Shown here: in pieces, positions 42,971 to 50,952 of the stretch | Numbering within the stretch: position 1 is the first letter of the stretch | How the letters are laid out: each line of letters starts with the position of its first letter | Assembly: GCF_049999945.1 (NCBI RefSeq) | Contig: NZ_JBLYUB010000011.1 | Coordinates: 1 to 64,000 of the forward strand | Length of the DNA stretch: 64,000 nucleotides | Direction of reading: 5' to 3' | Source: Planosporangium spinosum | Lineage (GTDB): Bacteria; Actinomycetota; Actinomycetes; Mycobacteriales; Micromonosporaceae | Made by a program: the position numbers and the translations under genes | Notes under the pieces: generated by a model | Told to the model about the DNA's origin: nothing | The model's input: the letters and a program-made list of their open reading frames with translations, nothing else | Database searches by the model: none

Positions 42971-43648
42971 TCAGTCGTGGTCGGGCACAGCATCTCGGGA
43001 CCGAACACCTCGTACGCGATGTTCGACGCTGAGCGGTTGAACCGGGGTGGAACCGGCGGCTCGGTCGCCGCCTCCTCCACAGCCGCAGCCGCCGCATCCG
43101 CAGCCTCCGCCCTGACCTGCCGGTTCAGGAGCGTCGGCAGCATGCCCGTGCGGAGCGTGCGCGGCGCCGAGCAGGTCGTGCATGCCCGCGAGCAGGTCGG
43201 CCAGTGACACTTCGGGCGCGCTGACCAGCAGCGGCAGGATCAGGTCGTTCTCCTTGGCCAGGTGGGTGGCGAACAGCGCGGTGAGAGCGCGCGCGGCGCT
43301 CGCCGCCCGGATCAGCGAGCCGCTGGAGGCGACCTCGTCGACGAGCGCGGTGATCGCGTGGTGCTCGCCGAGCATCCCCTCGACCAGCAGCGCACCGGCC
43401 GGACGTCCGGCGGCGGCCGGGTAGAGCGTGCCCTCTTCGGCGAGCGCGTGCGGCACAAGGTCGCGCCTCAGGTAGGCCACCAGGTCGTGGCGGGCCTCCT
43501 CCGCCTCGGGCAGGAACTGGCTGTCGACCAGCCGTAGCAGGGATTCGGTGCGCTGATCGAGCTCGTGCGCGAGCTGGGCGTGGTGGCGCCGCACGGCCGT
43601 GGCGGCAGCCTGATCGCGGTCCATGGCGGCCGAGGTCGGGTGTGACAT
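42971..43648 (-). CDS. Hemerythrin-domain protein with Cys/Gly-rich tail
   Basis: 225 residues. A four-helix hemerythrin-like domain (~15-165) supplies His/Glu ligands in RRHHAQLAHEL, HALAEEGTLYP, GEHHAITALV and THLAKENDLILPLL. After ~175 comes a His/Pro linker and the cysteine cluster GGGCGCGGCGCGGGG, perhaps a second metal site. Such di-iron proteins bind O2 or NO and are frequent beside nitrite and NO enzymes, in keeping with the nirK relic nearby. GGGAGG five bases before ATG 43648 fixes the start. It is divergent from the HTH regulator by 49 bp. Confidence 0.88.
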   Translation of the reverse strand: MSHPTSAAMDRDQAAATAVRRHHAQLAHELDQRTESLLRLVDSQFLPEAEEARHDLVAYLRRDLVPHALAEEGTLYPAAAGRPAGALLVEGMLGEHHAITALVDEVASSGSLIRAASAARALTALFATHLAKENDLILPLLVSAPEVSLADLLAGMHDLLGAAHAPHGHAADAPEPAGQGGGCGCGGCGCGGGGDRAAGSTPVQPLSVEHRVRGVRSRDAVPDHD

Positions 43649-43673
43649 GGGGCCCTCCCTAGTTTTGATGGCG

Positions 43674-43687
43674 ATAACCGTTATAAC
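43674..43687 (+). promoter_or_regulatory. Overlapping palindrome and -10 box in the NO-module spacer
   Basis: ATAAC-C-GTTAT (43674-43684) is a one-base-spaced inverted repeat overlapping TATAAC (43682-43687), which lies 10 bases before the regulator's ATG. A regulator bound here would shut its own gene and probably the divergent hemerythrin gene. Confidence 0.5.
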
Positions 43688-43697
43688 CTCGTTTACC

Positions 43698-44465
43698 ATG
43701 AGTACGCCACCGCCCGGCCCTTTCAGCGGCCCACCCGACACGTCCCGCCACCGGGCGCTGGCGGCGGCCAGCCGGGTGCGCATGCTGCACCTGGTCCAGC
43801 GCTCGCAGGCCGGGCTGACCGCCGCCGAGGTGACCGACGCGACGGGGCTGCACCCGAGCACCGTGCGCGCGCACCTGGACCAGCTCGTCGAGTCCGGGCT
43901 GCTGACCCGCAGCCGCCAGTCCGACGGCTCACCCGGCCGGCCCGCCTGGCGTTACCACGCGACACCTCGCGCCGAGGACGAGACGGAGCCCGCGGCCGGC
44001 GCCGGCACGGCCTACCGTGGCCTGGCCGCCGCCCTGATCGGGCACCTGGCCCGGGTCGAGGACAACCCGCACACCGCCGGCGTACGTGCCGGCCGCGACT
44101 GGGGGCGCGCGCTGGCCGCCCCACTGGGTCGCACCGCGCCCGTCGACGGGCTGGTCCAGGTGCTCGACAGCCTTGGCTTCACCCCGGCGGTGGCGCAGCG
44201 GGACGACTCCGACTCGGCCGTACTGCACCTGCACACCTGCCCGTTCCTGGAACTCGCCGAGACCAACCCGGACGTCGTGTGCGGCGTACACCTCGGCGTC
44301 ATCGGCGGCGCGCTCGGCGCGCTCGGCGCGTCGACCACCGATACCGACCTGGAACCGTTCGCCGCCCCCGGCGCCTGCGTGGTACGGGTCCGGACCGCTG
44401 CGGCCGGATCGCGGACGGCCCCGGCCGGAGAAGCCGCCATCCCCGGCGGGCGGCCGGACCGGTGA
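43698..44465 (+). CDS. HTH regulator with C-terminal Cys/His sensor region (COG2345-like)
   Basis: 255 residues. A winged helix occupies ~15-85 (LTAAEVTDATGLHPSTVRAHL, LVESGLLTRSRQ). The C-terminal half has HTCPFLELAETNPDVVCGVHLG, a Cys-x(n)-Cys-His pattern seen in iron-sulfur- or metal-sensing relatives of SufR. This suggests a redox or NO sensor. It faces hemerythrin across a 49-bp promoter region and is followed, with a four-base overlap, by the nirK remnant and then YwiC, so it was probably the regulator of a nitrite/NO operon. ATG 43698. Confidence 0.85.
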   Translation: MSTPPPGPFSGPPDTSRHRALAAASRVRMLHLVQRSQAGLTAAEVTDATGLHPSTVRAHLDQLVESGLLTRSRQSDGSPGRPAWRYHATPRAEDETEPAAGAGTAYRGLAAALIGHLARVEDNPHTAGVRAGRDWGRALAAPLGRTAPVDGLVQVLDSLGFTPAVAQRDDSDSAVLHLHTCPFLELAETNPDVVCGVHLGVIGGALGALGASTTDTDLEPFAAPGACVVRVRTAAAGSRTAPAGEAAIPGGRPDR

Positions 44466-44650
44466 CCGACCGGCGGACCGTCCGGCGGCGCAGCGGCCAC
44501 CCCGGCGGCGCCCAGGTGCCCGACCTGGCCCCGACCAGCGGCGGGTTCGTCGAGACCGTCTTCACCCAGCCGGGCACCTACCCGCTCCTGATCCACGCGC
44601 TGGCCGACGCCGACCGCGGCGCCCGCGGCGCGGTCCAGGTCACGCCGTAG
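44462..44650 (+). pseudogene. Remnant of copper nitrite reductase (nirK 3' end)
   Basis: A 62-codon frame beginning with GTG overlapping the regulator's stop. Its last ~45 residues, VPDLAPTSGGFVETVFTQPG then TYPLLIHALADADRGARGAV, match the C-terminal cupredoxin end of NirK/multicopper oxidases (the GxYPxxxHxxxDAxRGAxG motif). The copper-site-bearing bulk of the ~300-400-residue enzyme is missing and the first ~17 codons are Arg-rich filler. This is a deletion relic rather than a functional enzyme. Whether the short peptide is made is unknown. Confidence 0.75.
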
Positions 44651-44675
44651 CCGACACCGTCAAGGAGGCCCCGCC

Positions 44676-45434
44676 ATGAGCAACGTCGACGTCCCGGTCC
44701 GCCCCGTCCGGCAGCCCGCGCGCCGGCGACGCTTCATCTCGCCCCAGCACGGCGCGTGGGCGATGCTCGCGGTGCCGTACCTCGCCGGACTGATCGCGGC
44801 CGGCTACCGCTGGCCCGACGTACCGCTGCTCGTCGCCTGGGTCGCCGGGTACCTGCTGTCCTACTACGTCTTCCAGGCGGTCAAGTCCCGCCGGGTCAGC
44901 CGCTACCGCGACCAGTTGGTGCTGTACGCCGCCGTCGCCGCGCCACTGGCGGCGGTCGTGGTCATCGCGCGGCCCCGGGTACTGCTCTACGCGCCCGTCT
45001 ACGCCGCGCTGTTCGCCGTCAACGCCTGGTACGCCGCCAGGCGCCGGGAACGGGCGTTCGTCAACGACGTCGCCTCGGTGCTGCAGAGCTGCCTGATGGT
45101 GTTCGTCGTCGGCGCCGTCGCCGGGGTCGCGCCGACCGCCGTGCTCGGCGCGTTCGTGCTATGCCTGGCGTACTTCCTGGGCACCGTCTACTACGTCAAG
45201 ACGATCATCCGCGAGCGCGGCAACCCCGCGTATCTTCGCCTGTCCGTCGGCTATCACGTCCTCGCGTTCGCGGTCGCGGCCTGGTTCGGGCCGTGGAGCG
45301 CCGCGCTGTTCGCCTGGCTGCTGGCCCGCGCCGCACTCGTCCCCCGGCTCGGCTGGACGCCGAAACGGACCGGCGTGGTGGAGATCGCCAACAGCGCGCT
45401 GCTGTTGCTGGTCGTGGCTACGGCGCTGCCGTAG
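44676..45434 (+). CDS. YwiC-like membrane protein
   Basis: 252 residues, about eight helices. The family N-terminal motif FISPQHGAWAMLAVPYLAGL is clear, followed by FQAVKSRRVSRYRDQLVLYAA and a late TVYYVKTIIRERGN. YwiC proteins of unknown biochemistry often sit next to anaerobic nitrate/nitrite genes, which fits the neighbouring NirK remnant and hemerythrin. It is the third reading frame of the operon and has an AGGAGG-like site before its ATG (AAGGAGGCCCCGCC). Confidence 0.88.
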   Translation: MSNVDVPVRPVRQPARRRRFISPQHGAWAMLAVPYLAGLIAAGYRWPDVPLLVAWVAGYLLSYYVFQAVKSRRVSRYRDQLVLYAAVAAPLAAVVVIARPRVLLYAPVYAALFAVNAWYAARRRERAFVNDVASVLQSCLMVFVVGAVAGVAPTAVLGAFVLCLAYFLGTVYYVKTIIRERGNPAYLRLSVGYHVLAFAVAAWFGPWSAALFAWLLARAALVPRLGWTPKRTGVVEIANSALLLLVVATALP

Positions 45435-45861
45435 CGCGGCGATCGGAGCCTCACGGCGCAAGGCCACTCCCCTGGACCCTGGCTGGAGGCGGCGCCGTCA
45501 GCAGCGCAACCTGGGAGACATCCATCAGACCGGTGAACACGCCGTCCACCGGCAGGCGGGTCCCCGCACCGTGTTCGTACCAGACGTACCGCGAGGCGTT
45601 GGTGTGCGTGGTCCGGTGGCGATCACACCGGTCGCGGGGAAGCGACCGCGGTGGCCCCGGCCGGCGCGCGAACGCTGCCGGGGCCACCTACCGCCGTCAT
45701 TCAGGACTGTCCGCGGCTGTTGCTGTCCGACCTTCTCATCCGTGGCTGTTCGCGGAAGGGTCTCTTGGGGCCGGACGCACGGTCAGCGAGCGCCCCACCT
45801 TCCCGCTCGGTCAGGCTCGGTTGCTGGCGCTGCAGTACTTCACTGCGGTACAGACGCAGCC
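45435..45861. other. Intergenic stretch without a supported gene
   Basis: 427 bp between the convergent ends of the YwiC gene and the Pro/Ser-repeat protein. Open frames here lack ribosome sites and recognisable sequence. No strong hairpin or RNA gene was seen. Confidence 0.5.
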
Positions 45862-46359
45862 CTAGTGGGACGGGGCCGGGCCTGGCGTGACGAGGACGCC
45901 CGGCTGCGCGGGGGTCGACGCGGTCGGGCACGGCGACACGGCAATGCCCCGGTATGCGGGGTCCGTCTGGGCCGGGCACGACGATACGGCCGGGCTCGGG
46001 TCCACGGGATGCGACGCGGCCGGGCTCGGCGACACCGCCGGGCTCGGCGACACCGCCGGGCTCGGCGATACGGCGGGGCTGGGCGATACGGCGGGGCTGG
46101 GCGACACGGCCGGGCTCGGGTCCACGGGATGTGACGCGGCCGGGCTCGGCGACGCCGGCGGTGCGGGGTTTCCACCGCTGGCGAGCGCGAACGGCGTGGC
46201 GACGCCAATCGCCAGCACGGCACCTGCCGCGACTAGCGTGATTTTCACTGAGCGTCGTCGTGCCCCGCGCAATGCCCGGCTGGTGAGATCCACCGGTTGT
46301 GCCTCCTCTGCGATATCGGTGAGTGCGGTACGGATCAGATCGGGGATGTCGTGGGTCAA
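45862..46359 (-). CDS. Membrane protein with Pro/Ser repeat, sigma-operon partner
   Basis: 165 residues. A short cytoplasmic part (THDIPDLIRTALTDIAEE, then ARRRSVK), one membrane helix (ITLVAAGAVLAIGVATPFALA, ~40-60) and an extracellular tail of repeated PSPAVS units, encoded by 18-bp repeats around 46020-46130. The start is TTG 46359, which overlaps the sigma-factor TGA and has GGAGG seven bases upstream, so the two are coupled. The position and topology suggest an anti-sigma-like partner, but the cytoplasmic part is too short for a classic anti-sigma domain. Confidence 0.72.
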   Translation of the reverse strand: MTHDIPDLIRTALTDIAEEAQPVDLTSRALRGARRRSVKITLVAAGAVLAIGVATPFALASGGNPAPPASPSPAASHPVDPSPAVSPSPAVSPSPAVSPSPAVSPSPAVSPSPAASHPVDPSPAVSSCPAQTDPAYRGIAVSPCPTASTPAQPGVLVTPGPAPSH

Positions 46360-46874
46360 CGGAGCACCTCCGTCAGTTGCACGTCGGTGTCGGCCGGCAG
46401 TAGCTCCCGCAGTCGGGCGAGCGCCCGGTGGGTACGGCTGCGGACGGTCCCCACCGAACAGCCGAGCACGTCGGCCGCCTGGGTCTCGGTGAGATCCTCG
46501 AAGTACCGCAGCACCAGGACAGCCCGCTGCGCAGGTGGCAGCCGCAGCAGGGCCGTCCGTACCGAGAGCCGGAGATCGGTGTTCCCGGTGGTGTCGGCGG
46601 CGACCCGGTCCGGCGGCGGGTCGACCGCCACCTCCCGGTGTCGGCCGAGCCGGCGCCACCAGCTCACCTGTTCGCGGTACATAACGGTGCGTACATAGCC
46701 TTCGGGGTCCTCGTGCCGCAGCGTGCGCCAGCGCGCCGCGGTCTTGGTCAGCGCGCTCTGCAGGAGGTCCTCCGCCGCGTGCTGGTCGCCGGTCAACATG
46801 TACGCAACCCGGATCAGCGTGTGCGTGCGTGCTGCCACGAATTCGCCGAACCGGACCCTGGCCTCGTCGTCCAC
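46356..46874 (-). CDS. SigE-family ECF RNA polymerase sigma factor
   Basis: 172 residues. Sigma region 2: FGEFVAARTHTLIRVAYML, AEDLLQSALTKTAARW and GYVRTVMYREQVSWWRR. Region 4: LRLPPAQRAVLVLRYFEDLTETQAAD and GCSVGTVRSRTHRALARL. It belongs to the actinobacterial SigE/SACE_1560-like group. GTG 46874, behind a GGGGGTG ribosome site, gives the usual length for the group; an extension to 46931 has no support. The coupled membrane protein downstream may relay an envelope signal. Confidence 0.9.
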   Translation of the reverse strand: MDDEARVRFGEFVAARTHTLIRVAYMLTGDQHAAEDLLQSALTKTAARWRTLRHEDPEGYVRTVMYREQVSWWRRLGRHREVAVDPPPDRVAADTTGNTDLRLSVRTALLRLPPAQRAVLVLRYFEDLTETQAADVLGCSVGTVRSRTHRALARLRELLPADTDVQLTEVLR

Positions 46875-47215
46875 ATCACCCCCGTAATCTGTCCACCTGT
46901 ACAGACGCCTGCGGGGGCCGGATCTATCCACGTGGGATCAGCTGTACCACCAGAATCTCGCTCGCCTTGACGGCCGCGCCTCGGCCGCCCCGGGTCTGAC
47001 TTGACTCACAGAGACGCCGCCATCTACCGCACAACCCCGCCTGCGTCGGGCGCCGCCCCACCGATCGACACCCATCCTTCGTCAACTGGCCGGGGCCACG
47101 GATGGCCGTAGGACATCGACGTACTGAAGCACAGCGCCCTTGACACCAGGCGGTCCGCCACCACCGAGGGCGACGCCAACCCGCCGGCGACCTCCGACCG
47201 TTATGGTCCATCACC
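46875..47215. other. Divergent spacer between sigma factor and methyltransferase
   Basis: 341 bp without a gene. TATGGT at 47202-47207 lies eight bases before the methyltransferase GTG and may be the -10 of a leaderless transcript. Nothing else recognised. Confidence 0.5.
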
Positions 47216-48151
47216 GTGCTCCAGCTTGAGATATCAGACCTGCTCACATCGACGGACCCGCGTACCGGTCAGCGCCTTGCCGTCCGCCGCGCGGACGTGA
47301 TCGGCCAGCTCGAGGCGCACGGCGACCATCGTGCTGCCCGCATCGTCGCCAACCTGCCCACCAATCACGACGACGTCCTAGACCCAGTAGCCGTCGACCG
47401 GTTGTTGGTCAGCGTGCACACCGAACTCCAGCGCCTCAGTGAGGAGCTGCGTATCGGCGAACGCCTGGTACACGTGCTTGGCCCGCTGTTCACCGCTGTT
47501 CGCGCGACGACCGAGTCCGCTGGACCCTTGCGCCTGGTTGACGTCGGTTGCGGCCTCGGCTACCTGGTTCGTTGGCTCGCCACCACCCATGCGCTCGGCC
47601 AGAACGTCGAGCTCATCGGTGTCGACCTCGACGCCGCTCTGGTCAGCGAGGCCGCCCGCCTTGCCCAGGCTGAAGAACTCGACTGCCGCTTCGTCCACGG
47701 CAACGCCTTCGACCTGCCCGAGGCCGCAACGGTCTACGTTTCCACCGGCGTGCTGCACCACTTCCGCGGTCCTGCATTGGCGGAGTTCTTTCAGGCTCAG
47801 GCCGCATCCCCGGCTCTCGCCTTCTGCCACTACGACATCGCCGCGACCCGACTCGCGCCCCTCGGCGCTTGGGTGTTCCACCACGCCCGAATGCGCCACC
47901 CACTCGGCCGCCACGACGGCGTCGTCTCGGCATTGCGTGCCCATAGCGACGAGACGCTCCTTAGGGCCGCCGCAGTCCCAGGCATACGTCCGCTGCTCTA
48001 CGAACCACGCGGCAGATCCAATCCCTTCTGCACCACGCTGCGCCCCGTCATCGGGATCCGCCCCCATCTGGAGGTTCCGCTGCGTCGGGCCCTGGGACGC
48101 GCTTCCCGCAGACTTGTCGGCCGAGAGCACATAGCCGGGGTTGATCGATGA
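47216..48151 (+). CDS. Class I SAM-dependent methyltransferase
   Basis: 311 residues. Motif I is VDVGCGLGYLVRWLA (~107-121), with the acidic motif II end at LIGVDLDAAL, HGNAFDLPEAATVYVSTGVL and a C-terminal basic tail. A helical ~95-residue N-terminal domain precedes the fold. The substrate is unknown. Codons such as ctt, gtt and cct look commoner than in neighbouring genes (visual impression), compatible with transfer. It is coupled by ATGA overlap to the following membrane protein gene. Confidence 0.82.
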   Translation: MLQLEISDLLTSTDPRTGQRLAVRRADVIGQLEAHGDHRAARIVANLPTNHDDVLDPVAVDRLLVSVHTELQRLSEELRIGERLVHVLGPLFTAVRATTESAGPLRLVDVGCGLGYLVRWLATTHALGQNVELIGVDLDAALVSEAARLAQAEELDCRFVHGNAFDLPEAATVYVSTGVLHHFRGPALAEFFQAQAASPALAFCHYDIAATRLAPLGAWVFHHARMRHPLGRHDGVVSALRAHSDETLLRAAAVPGIRPLLYEPRGRSNPFCTTLRPVIGIRPHLEVPLRRALGRASRRLVGREHIAGVDR

Positions 48152-48663
48152 CCCCCGCCCTGCCGCTCGTCGCGCTCGGCCTGGTCGACGCGGCGTTCAG
48201 CGGCTTTCGCGCCTACGCCGGACGCGACGCCCGCATCCGCAAACGCCGCGCCATCGCCCAATCCGCACTGCGCGGCCTGGCCATCGGCTCCGTCCTGTTC
48301 CTTGCCCCCGCAGTGACGGCGGGCGCTGTGCTACTGGCGGCGGACGATCAGACCCGCGCCTACGCTGCCCTCGCCGCCGGCGGCGTCGGTTACCTGCTTC
48401 CGCTCGCGGCCTACGCCGCCACCGTTGTGCTGTCATTGGCCGCCTACTTCGTCCTGCCATTCCGCGCCAGCACCCTCGCCATGGTTGTCGGCCTTGGACC
48501 GCTGACCCTGTTGCGCCCGCTCGCTATTGCCGCGGCCTGCCTCGGAGCGCTGCTCAACGGTGGAGGGTGGACGTCTCTACTCGTGGGCGCGGTTGCGGGC
48601 GGCGCCGTGCTCTGCGTCGAACCGGTGGTCCACCGACGCTGGTACGCCTCAGTGCTCGGCTGA
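48148..48663 (+). CDS. Small polytopic membrane protein
   Basis: 171 residues, about four to five hydrophobic helices. An early cytoplasmic-like loop AYAGRDARIRKRRAIAQSALRG follows the first segment. No family recognised. ATG overlaps the methyltransferase TGA, so the two products are made together and probably cooperate, for instance in modifying a membrane substrate. Confidence 0.7.
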   Translation: MTPALPLVALGLVDAAFSGFRAYAGRDARIRKRRAIAQSALRGLAIGSVLFLAPAVTAGAVLLAADDQTRAYAALAAGGVGYLLPLAAYAATVVLSLAAYFVLPFRASTLAMVVGLGPLTLLRPLAIAAACLGALLNGGGWTSLLVGAVAGGAVLCVEPVVHRRWYASVLG

Positions 48664-49282
48664 ACCTTCTGCGTTCGCTTGATACCGGAGATGACCACGA
48701 CTCCACCCCCGTTACCTCTTTGATCGTCCCCAGCCGGGGACTGCTCGGTCGCTCGGCCCGGTATGACTGACCGCCCCTGTAGCACCGATGATCCGGGGAG
48801 GTGTTGTCGCCGGTCCGGGAAGTGTTGTCGGGCCGGGGGGCGTTGTCGCCGGGCCGGGTGGCGTCGGCGGACCGCTAATAGGGACACGGCCACCCGAGTA
48901 TCGGGACAGGCCTCTTCGTAACGTGGCTGCTGACAGTCCGACACCCACACCGGTGGCCGGGCCCTGGTGCGCAGCACGGCGTCAAGCTGGCCCAGGTGCT
49001 CCGCGGCCTGTCTCGGGCACCGAGGTGGGACTCGAACCCGCAACCTCCCGAGTACAGGTAGTGAGGTCGGTAGCGGTCGGACACAAGGTCAGGCCGCTCC
49101 TCTCGGTCTCGTGTGGGCCGGCTCGGTACGGCCGGTTGCTGCACTTCACTGCCGTGTGCGCCACGAGGCGCTGGATCGTCGAGAGGGGTGAGAGTCCTCT
49201 CCGTTGGGCCGTCGTAGCGGCCCGGTCGAAGCTGGAGGCAGCCCCGGAACGCCCTGAGCCATGCCGCAGGGCGGGCAGCGGG
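48664..49282. other. Gene-poor stretch with tRNA relic and degenerate repeats
   Basis: 619 bp without a supported gene. At ~48799-48870 there are three or four degenerate ~20-bp units of the form GTTGTCGCCGGGCCGGG. At 49018-49058 lies a degenerate copy of the tRNA-Thr 3' half. It forms the left edge of the proposed relic island. Confidence 0.6.
49018..49058 (-). pseudogene. Degenerate 3' half of tRNA-Thr(TGT), possible att remnant
   Basis: Plus-strand GGGACTCGAACCCGCAACCT (49027-49046) is identical to 52149-52168 in the intact tRNA-Thr. The flanking bases still resemble it, including the anticodon region (GAGTACAGG against GATTACAAG). No 5' half, D-arm or paired acceptor stem is present. It has the same orientation as the intact tRNA, as for the two ends of an element integrated into the tRNA 3' end. 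Confidence 0.65.
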
Positions 49283-50101
49283 TCAGGAGGCTGTGGCGGG
49301 CTTTTTGGTGGGATCGGCCGAGGTGGCGCCGTGAGTGGGGCGGCGGGTCAGGACCTGGGGGCCGGAAGCCGTGATGGCGATTGTGTGTTCGGAGTGGGCG
49401 GTGCGGGAGCCGTCGGCGGAGCGAATCGTCCAGCCGTCGTTGTCGAACGTGATTTTGTCGGTGGAGCGGCAGAACCAGGGCTCGATGGCGATGGTGAGGC
49501 CGGGTTCGAGTTTCATGCCGCGGCGGGCGCGGCCGTTGTTGGAAACGTGCGGGGCCTCGTGCATGGTGCGGCCGATGCCGTGGCCGCCGAACTCGGCGTT
49601 GACGCCGTAGCCGTAGGAGTGGGCGACCTCGCCGATCGCGGCGGAGATGTCGCCGAGGCGACCGCCGGGCTGGGCGGCGGTGATGCCGGCCTCCAGTGCG
49701 ACCTCGGTGGCCTCGATCAGCTTCAGGTCGGCCGGGTCGGGGGTGCCGACGATGACGGAGAGCGCGGAGTCGGCGACCCAGCCGTCGATGCCGACCGCCA
49801 TGTCGATGCTGAGCAGGTCACCGTCCCGCAAAACATAGTCGTGCGGCAGGCCGTGCAGCACCGCGTCGTTGACCGACAGGCAGAGCACGTTGCGGAACGG
49901 GCCGCGGCCGAACGAAGGGGCGTAGTCCCAGTAGCAGGATTCGGCGCCGCGTTCGGAGATCCGGCGGCGGGCGTGGTGTTCGAGGTCCATCAGGTTGACG
50001 CCGACTGCGGCGACACCGCTCAACTCGGCGAGCAACTCGCCGACGAACTGGCCGGTCACCGCCATCCGGCCGATCTCCTCGGCGGACTTGAGTTCGATCA
50101 C
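49283..50101 (-). CDS. map: Type I methionine aminopeptidase
   Basis: 272 residues of the pita-bread fold: LCLSVNDAVLHGLPHDYVL, SIDMAVGIDGWVADSA (metal Asp pair), NAEFGGHGIGRTMHEAP (metal His and substrate His) and AIEPWF (metal Glu). It removes initiator Met from new proteins. AAGGAGG six to seven bases upstream makes GTG 50101 the start. It is in an accessory context and divergent from a small XRE regulator, unlike the ribosomal-operon map, so it is probably an additional copy. The C-terminal ~12 residues are polar (SADPTKKPATAS). Confidence 0.9.
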   Translation of the reverse strand: MIELKSAEEIGRMAVTGQFVGELLAELSGVAAVGVNLMDLEHHARRRISERGAESCYWDYAPSFGRGPFRNVLCLSVNDAVLHGLPHDYVLRDGDLLSIDMAVGIDGWVADSALSVIVGTPDPADLKLIEATEVALEAGITAAQPGGRLGDISAAIGEVAHSYGYGVNAEFGGHGIGRTMHEAPHVSNNGRARRGMKLEPGLTIAIEPWFCRSTDKITFDNDGWTIRSADGSRTAHSEHTIAITASGPQVLTRRPTHGATSADPTKKPATAS

Positions 50102-50123
50102 GACAGCCTCCTTCTCCGAATGC

Positions 50124-50137
50124 GGTATTTTTATACC
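50124..50137. promoter_or_regulatory. Palindrome between map and XRE gene
   Basis: GGTAT-TTTT-ATACC. On the minus strand it reads TATAAA-like sequence ~25 bases before the map start, so it may be both -10 box and operator for the divergent XRE protein. Confidence 0.5.
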
Positions 50138-50176
50138 ATGCCAGGTCGGGGACTCTCGGAGGGATATCCTGCTGGC

Positions 50177-50443
50177 ATGGTTCGCCAACCACTCACCGCC
50201 GAACAGATCGCAGCTGGCCAGCGCCTCGGAGCCGCCCTCCGGGCCGCGCGGGGCGGCCGCAGCCTGGTAGGGGTGGCCCTGGCAGCCGGCATCTCCCCGG
50301 AGACGCTGCGCAAGATCGAGGCGGGCCGCCTTCCCGCACCGGCGTTCGGCACTGTGGTCTGCCTCAGCCAGGCCCTCGACGTCCCCCTCAGCGACCTGGC
50401 CGACGTCTGGCTGGCCGACATGCCCATCCGCCAGGCGTCCTAG
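50177..50443 (+). CDS. Small XRE-family helix-turn-helix regulator
   Basis: 88 residues, a single HTH domain: AGQRLGAALRAARGGRSLVG, VALAAGISPETLRKIEAGRL and FGTVVCLSQALDVPLSDLADV. It has no effector domain. It is divergent from map with 75 bp between, so autoregulation and control of map are the obvious proposals. ATG 50177 lies near the 50124 palindrome. Confidence 0.85.
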   Translation: MVRQPLTAEQIAAGQRLGAALRAARGGRSLVGVALAAGISPETLRKIEAGRLPAPAFGTVVCLSQALDVPLSDLADVWLADMPIRQAS

Positions 50444-50557
50444 AGACCAGCCGCGGGTACGGATTAGCCGCCCGGCGGGCGACGTGGACGATCAGGCACC
50501 GGCGGACGCCGACGCTGACCACTCCCCAGCGGACCGGTACCCGCGCTACGGCGCGGT

Positions 50558-50902
50558 GTGGCTGTCACGCCGCGCGCCCAGCTCACCGCCGGCCGGCACT
50601 ACCAGGCCCGCGGCTGGAGGCCCTGGCACCGGTTCACCGCCGCGGCCATCCTCGCCCTGGCCGTGCTCGCCGGCTGCGCCGCCCGTGCGACCGAACCCGC
50701 CCCGGCCGATCCGACCCGCTACGCCCGAAATCGCGACCCGATCGCGTTGACCATCACCGAAACCCGCCGCCTGATCAACGCCCTCATCATCAGCCCGGTC
50801 CACGACCCCGCTCACGCCCTGCACTGGTCGCGTTGACGACGACACCACCAAGCCCGCGCCCGCCAAGCCCACTACCAGCGAAGACTTACCCTGAACCGAT
50901 AA
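50558..50902 (+). pseudogene. C-terminal remnant of an IS701-type transposase
   Basis: The frame ARGWRPWHRFTAAAILALAV, then DPIALTITETRRLINALI and HDPAHALHWSR, matches the transposase C-terminal pattern W..WHR (hydrophobic helix), (D/H)PIPLT..E.RRL..ALI and HW(S)RWRRRHQ.RAR..HYQRR. A TGA at 50834 replaces the expected Trp; beyond it the same frame reads RRHHQARARQAHYQRR to TAA at 50902. The catalytic DDE part is absent and no terminal repeats were found. It is a dead fragment inside the relic island. Confidence 0.72.
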
Positions 50903-50952
50903 GTGCCACGGGAGTACCAGACGCCCCGTCGACCCCGCCTCAGACCCCACCC

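Noticed and set aside
42258..43143. Frameshifted C-terminal extension of the hemerythrin protein in another frame
   Set aside because: The main frame has its own stop and a plausible Cys/Gly tail; the alternative frame runs into the antisense of the dehydratase gene.
46020..46140. Repeat array as a mobile or CRISPR feature
   Set aside because: The 18-bp repeats are in frame and encode PSPAVS units of a membrane protein tail.
48712..48948. Small Pro/Gly/Thr-rich minus-strand ORF
   Set aside because: Produced by the degenerate repeat DNA; no ribosome site or known family.
49018..49058. A functional tRNA at this site
   Set aside because: Only the 3' half is recognisable; acceptor and D-arms are absent and the T-stem has a mismatch.
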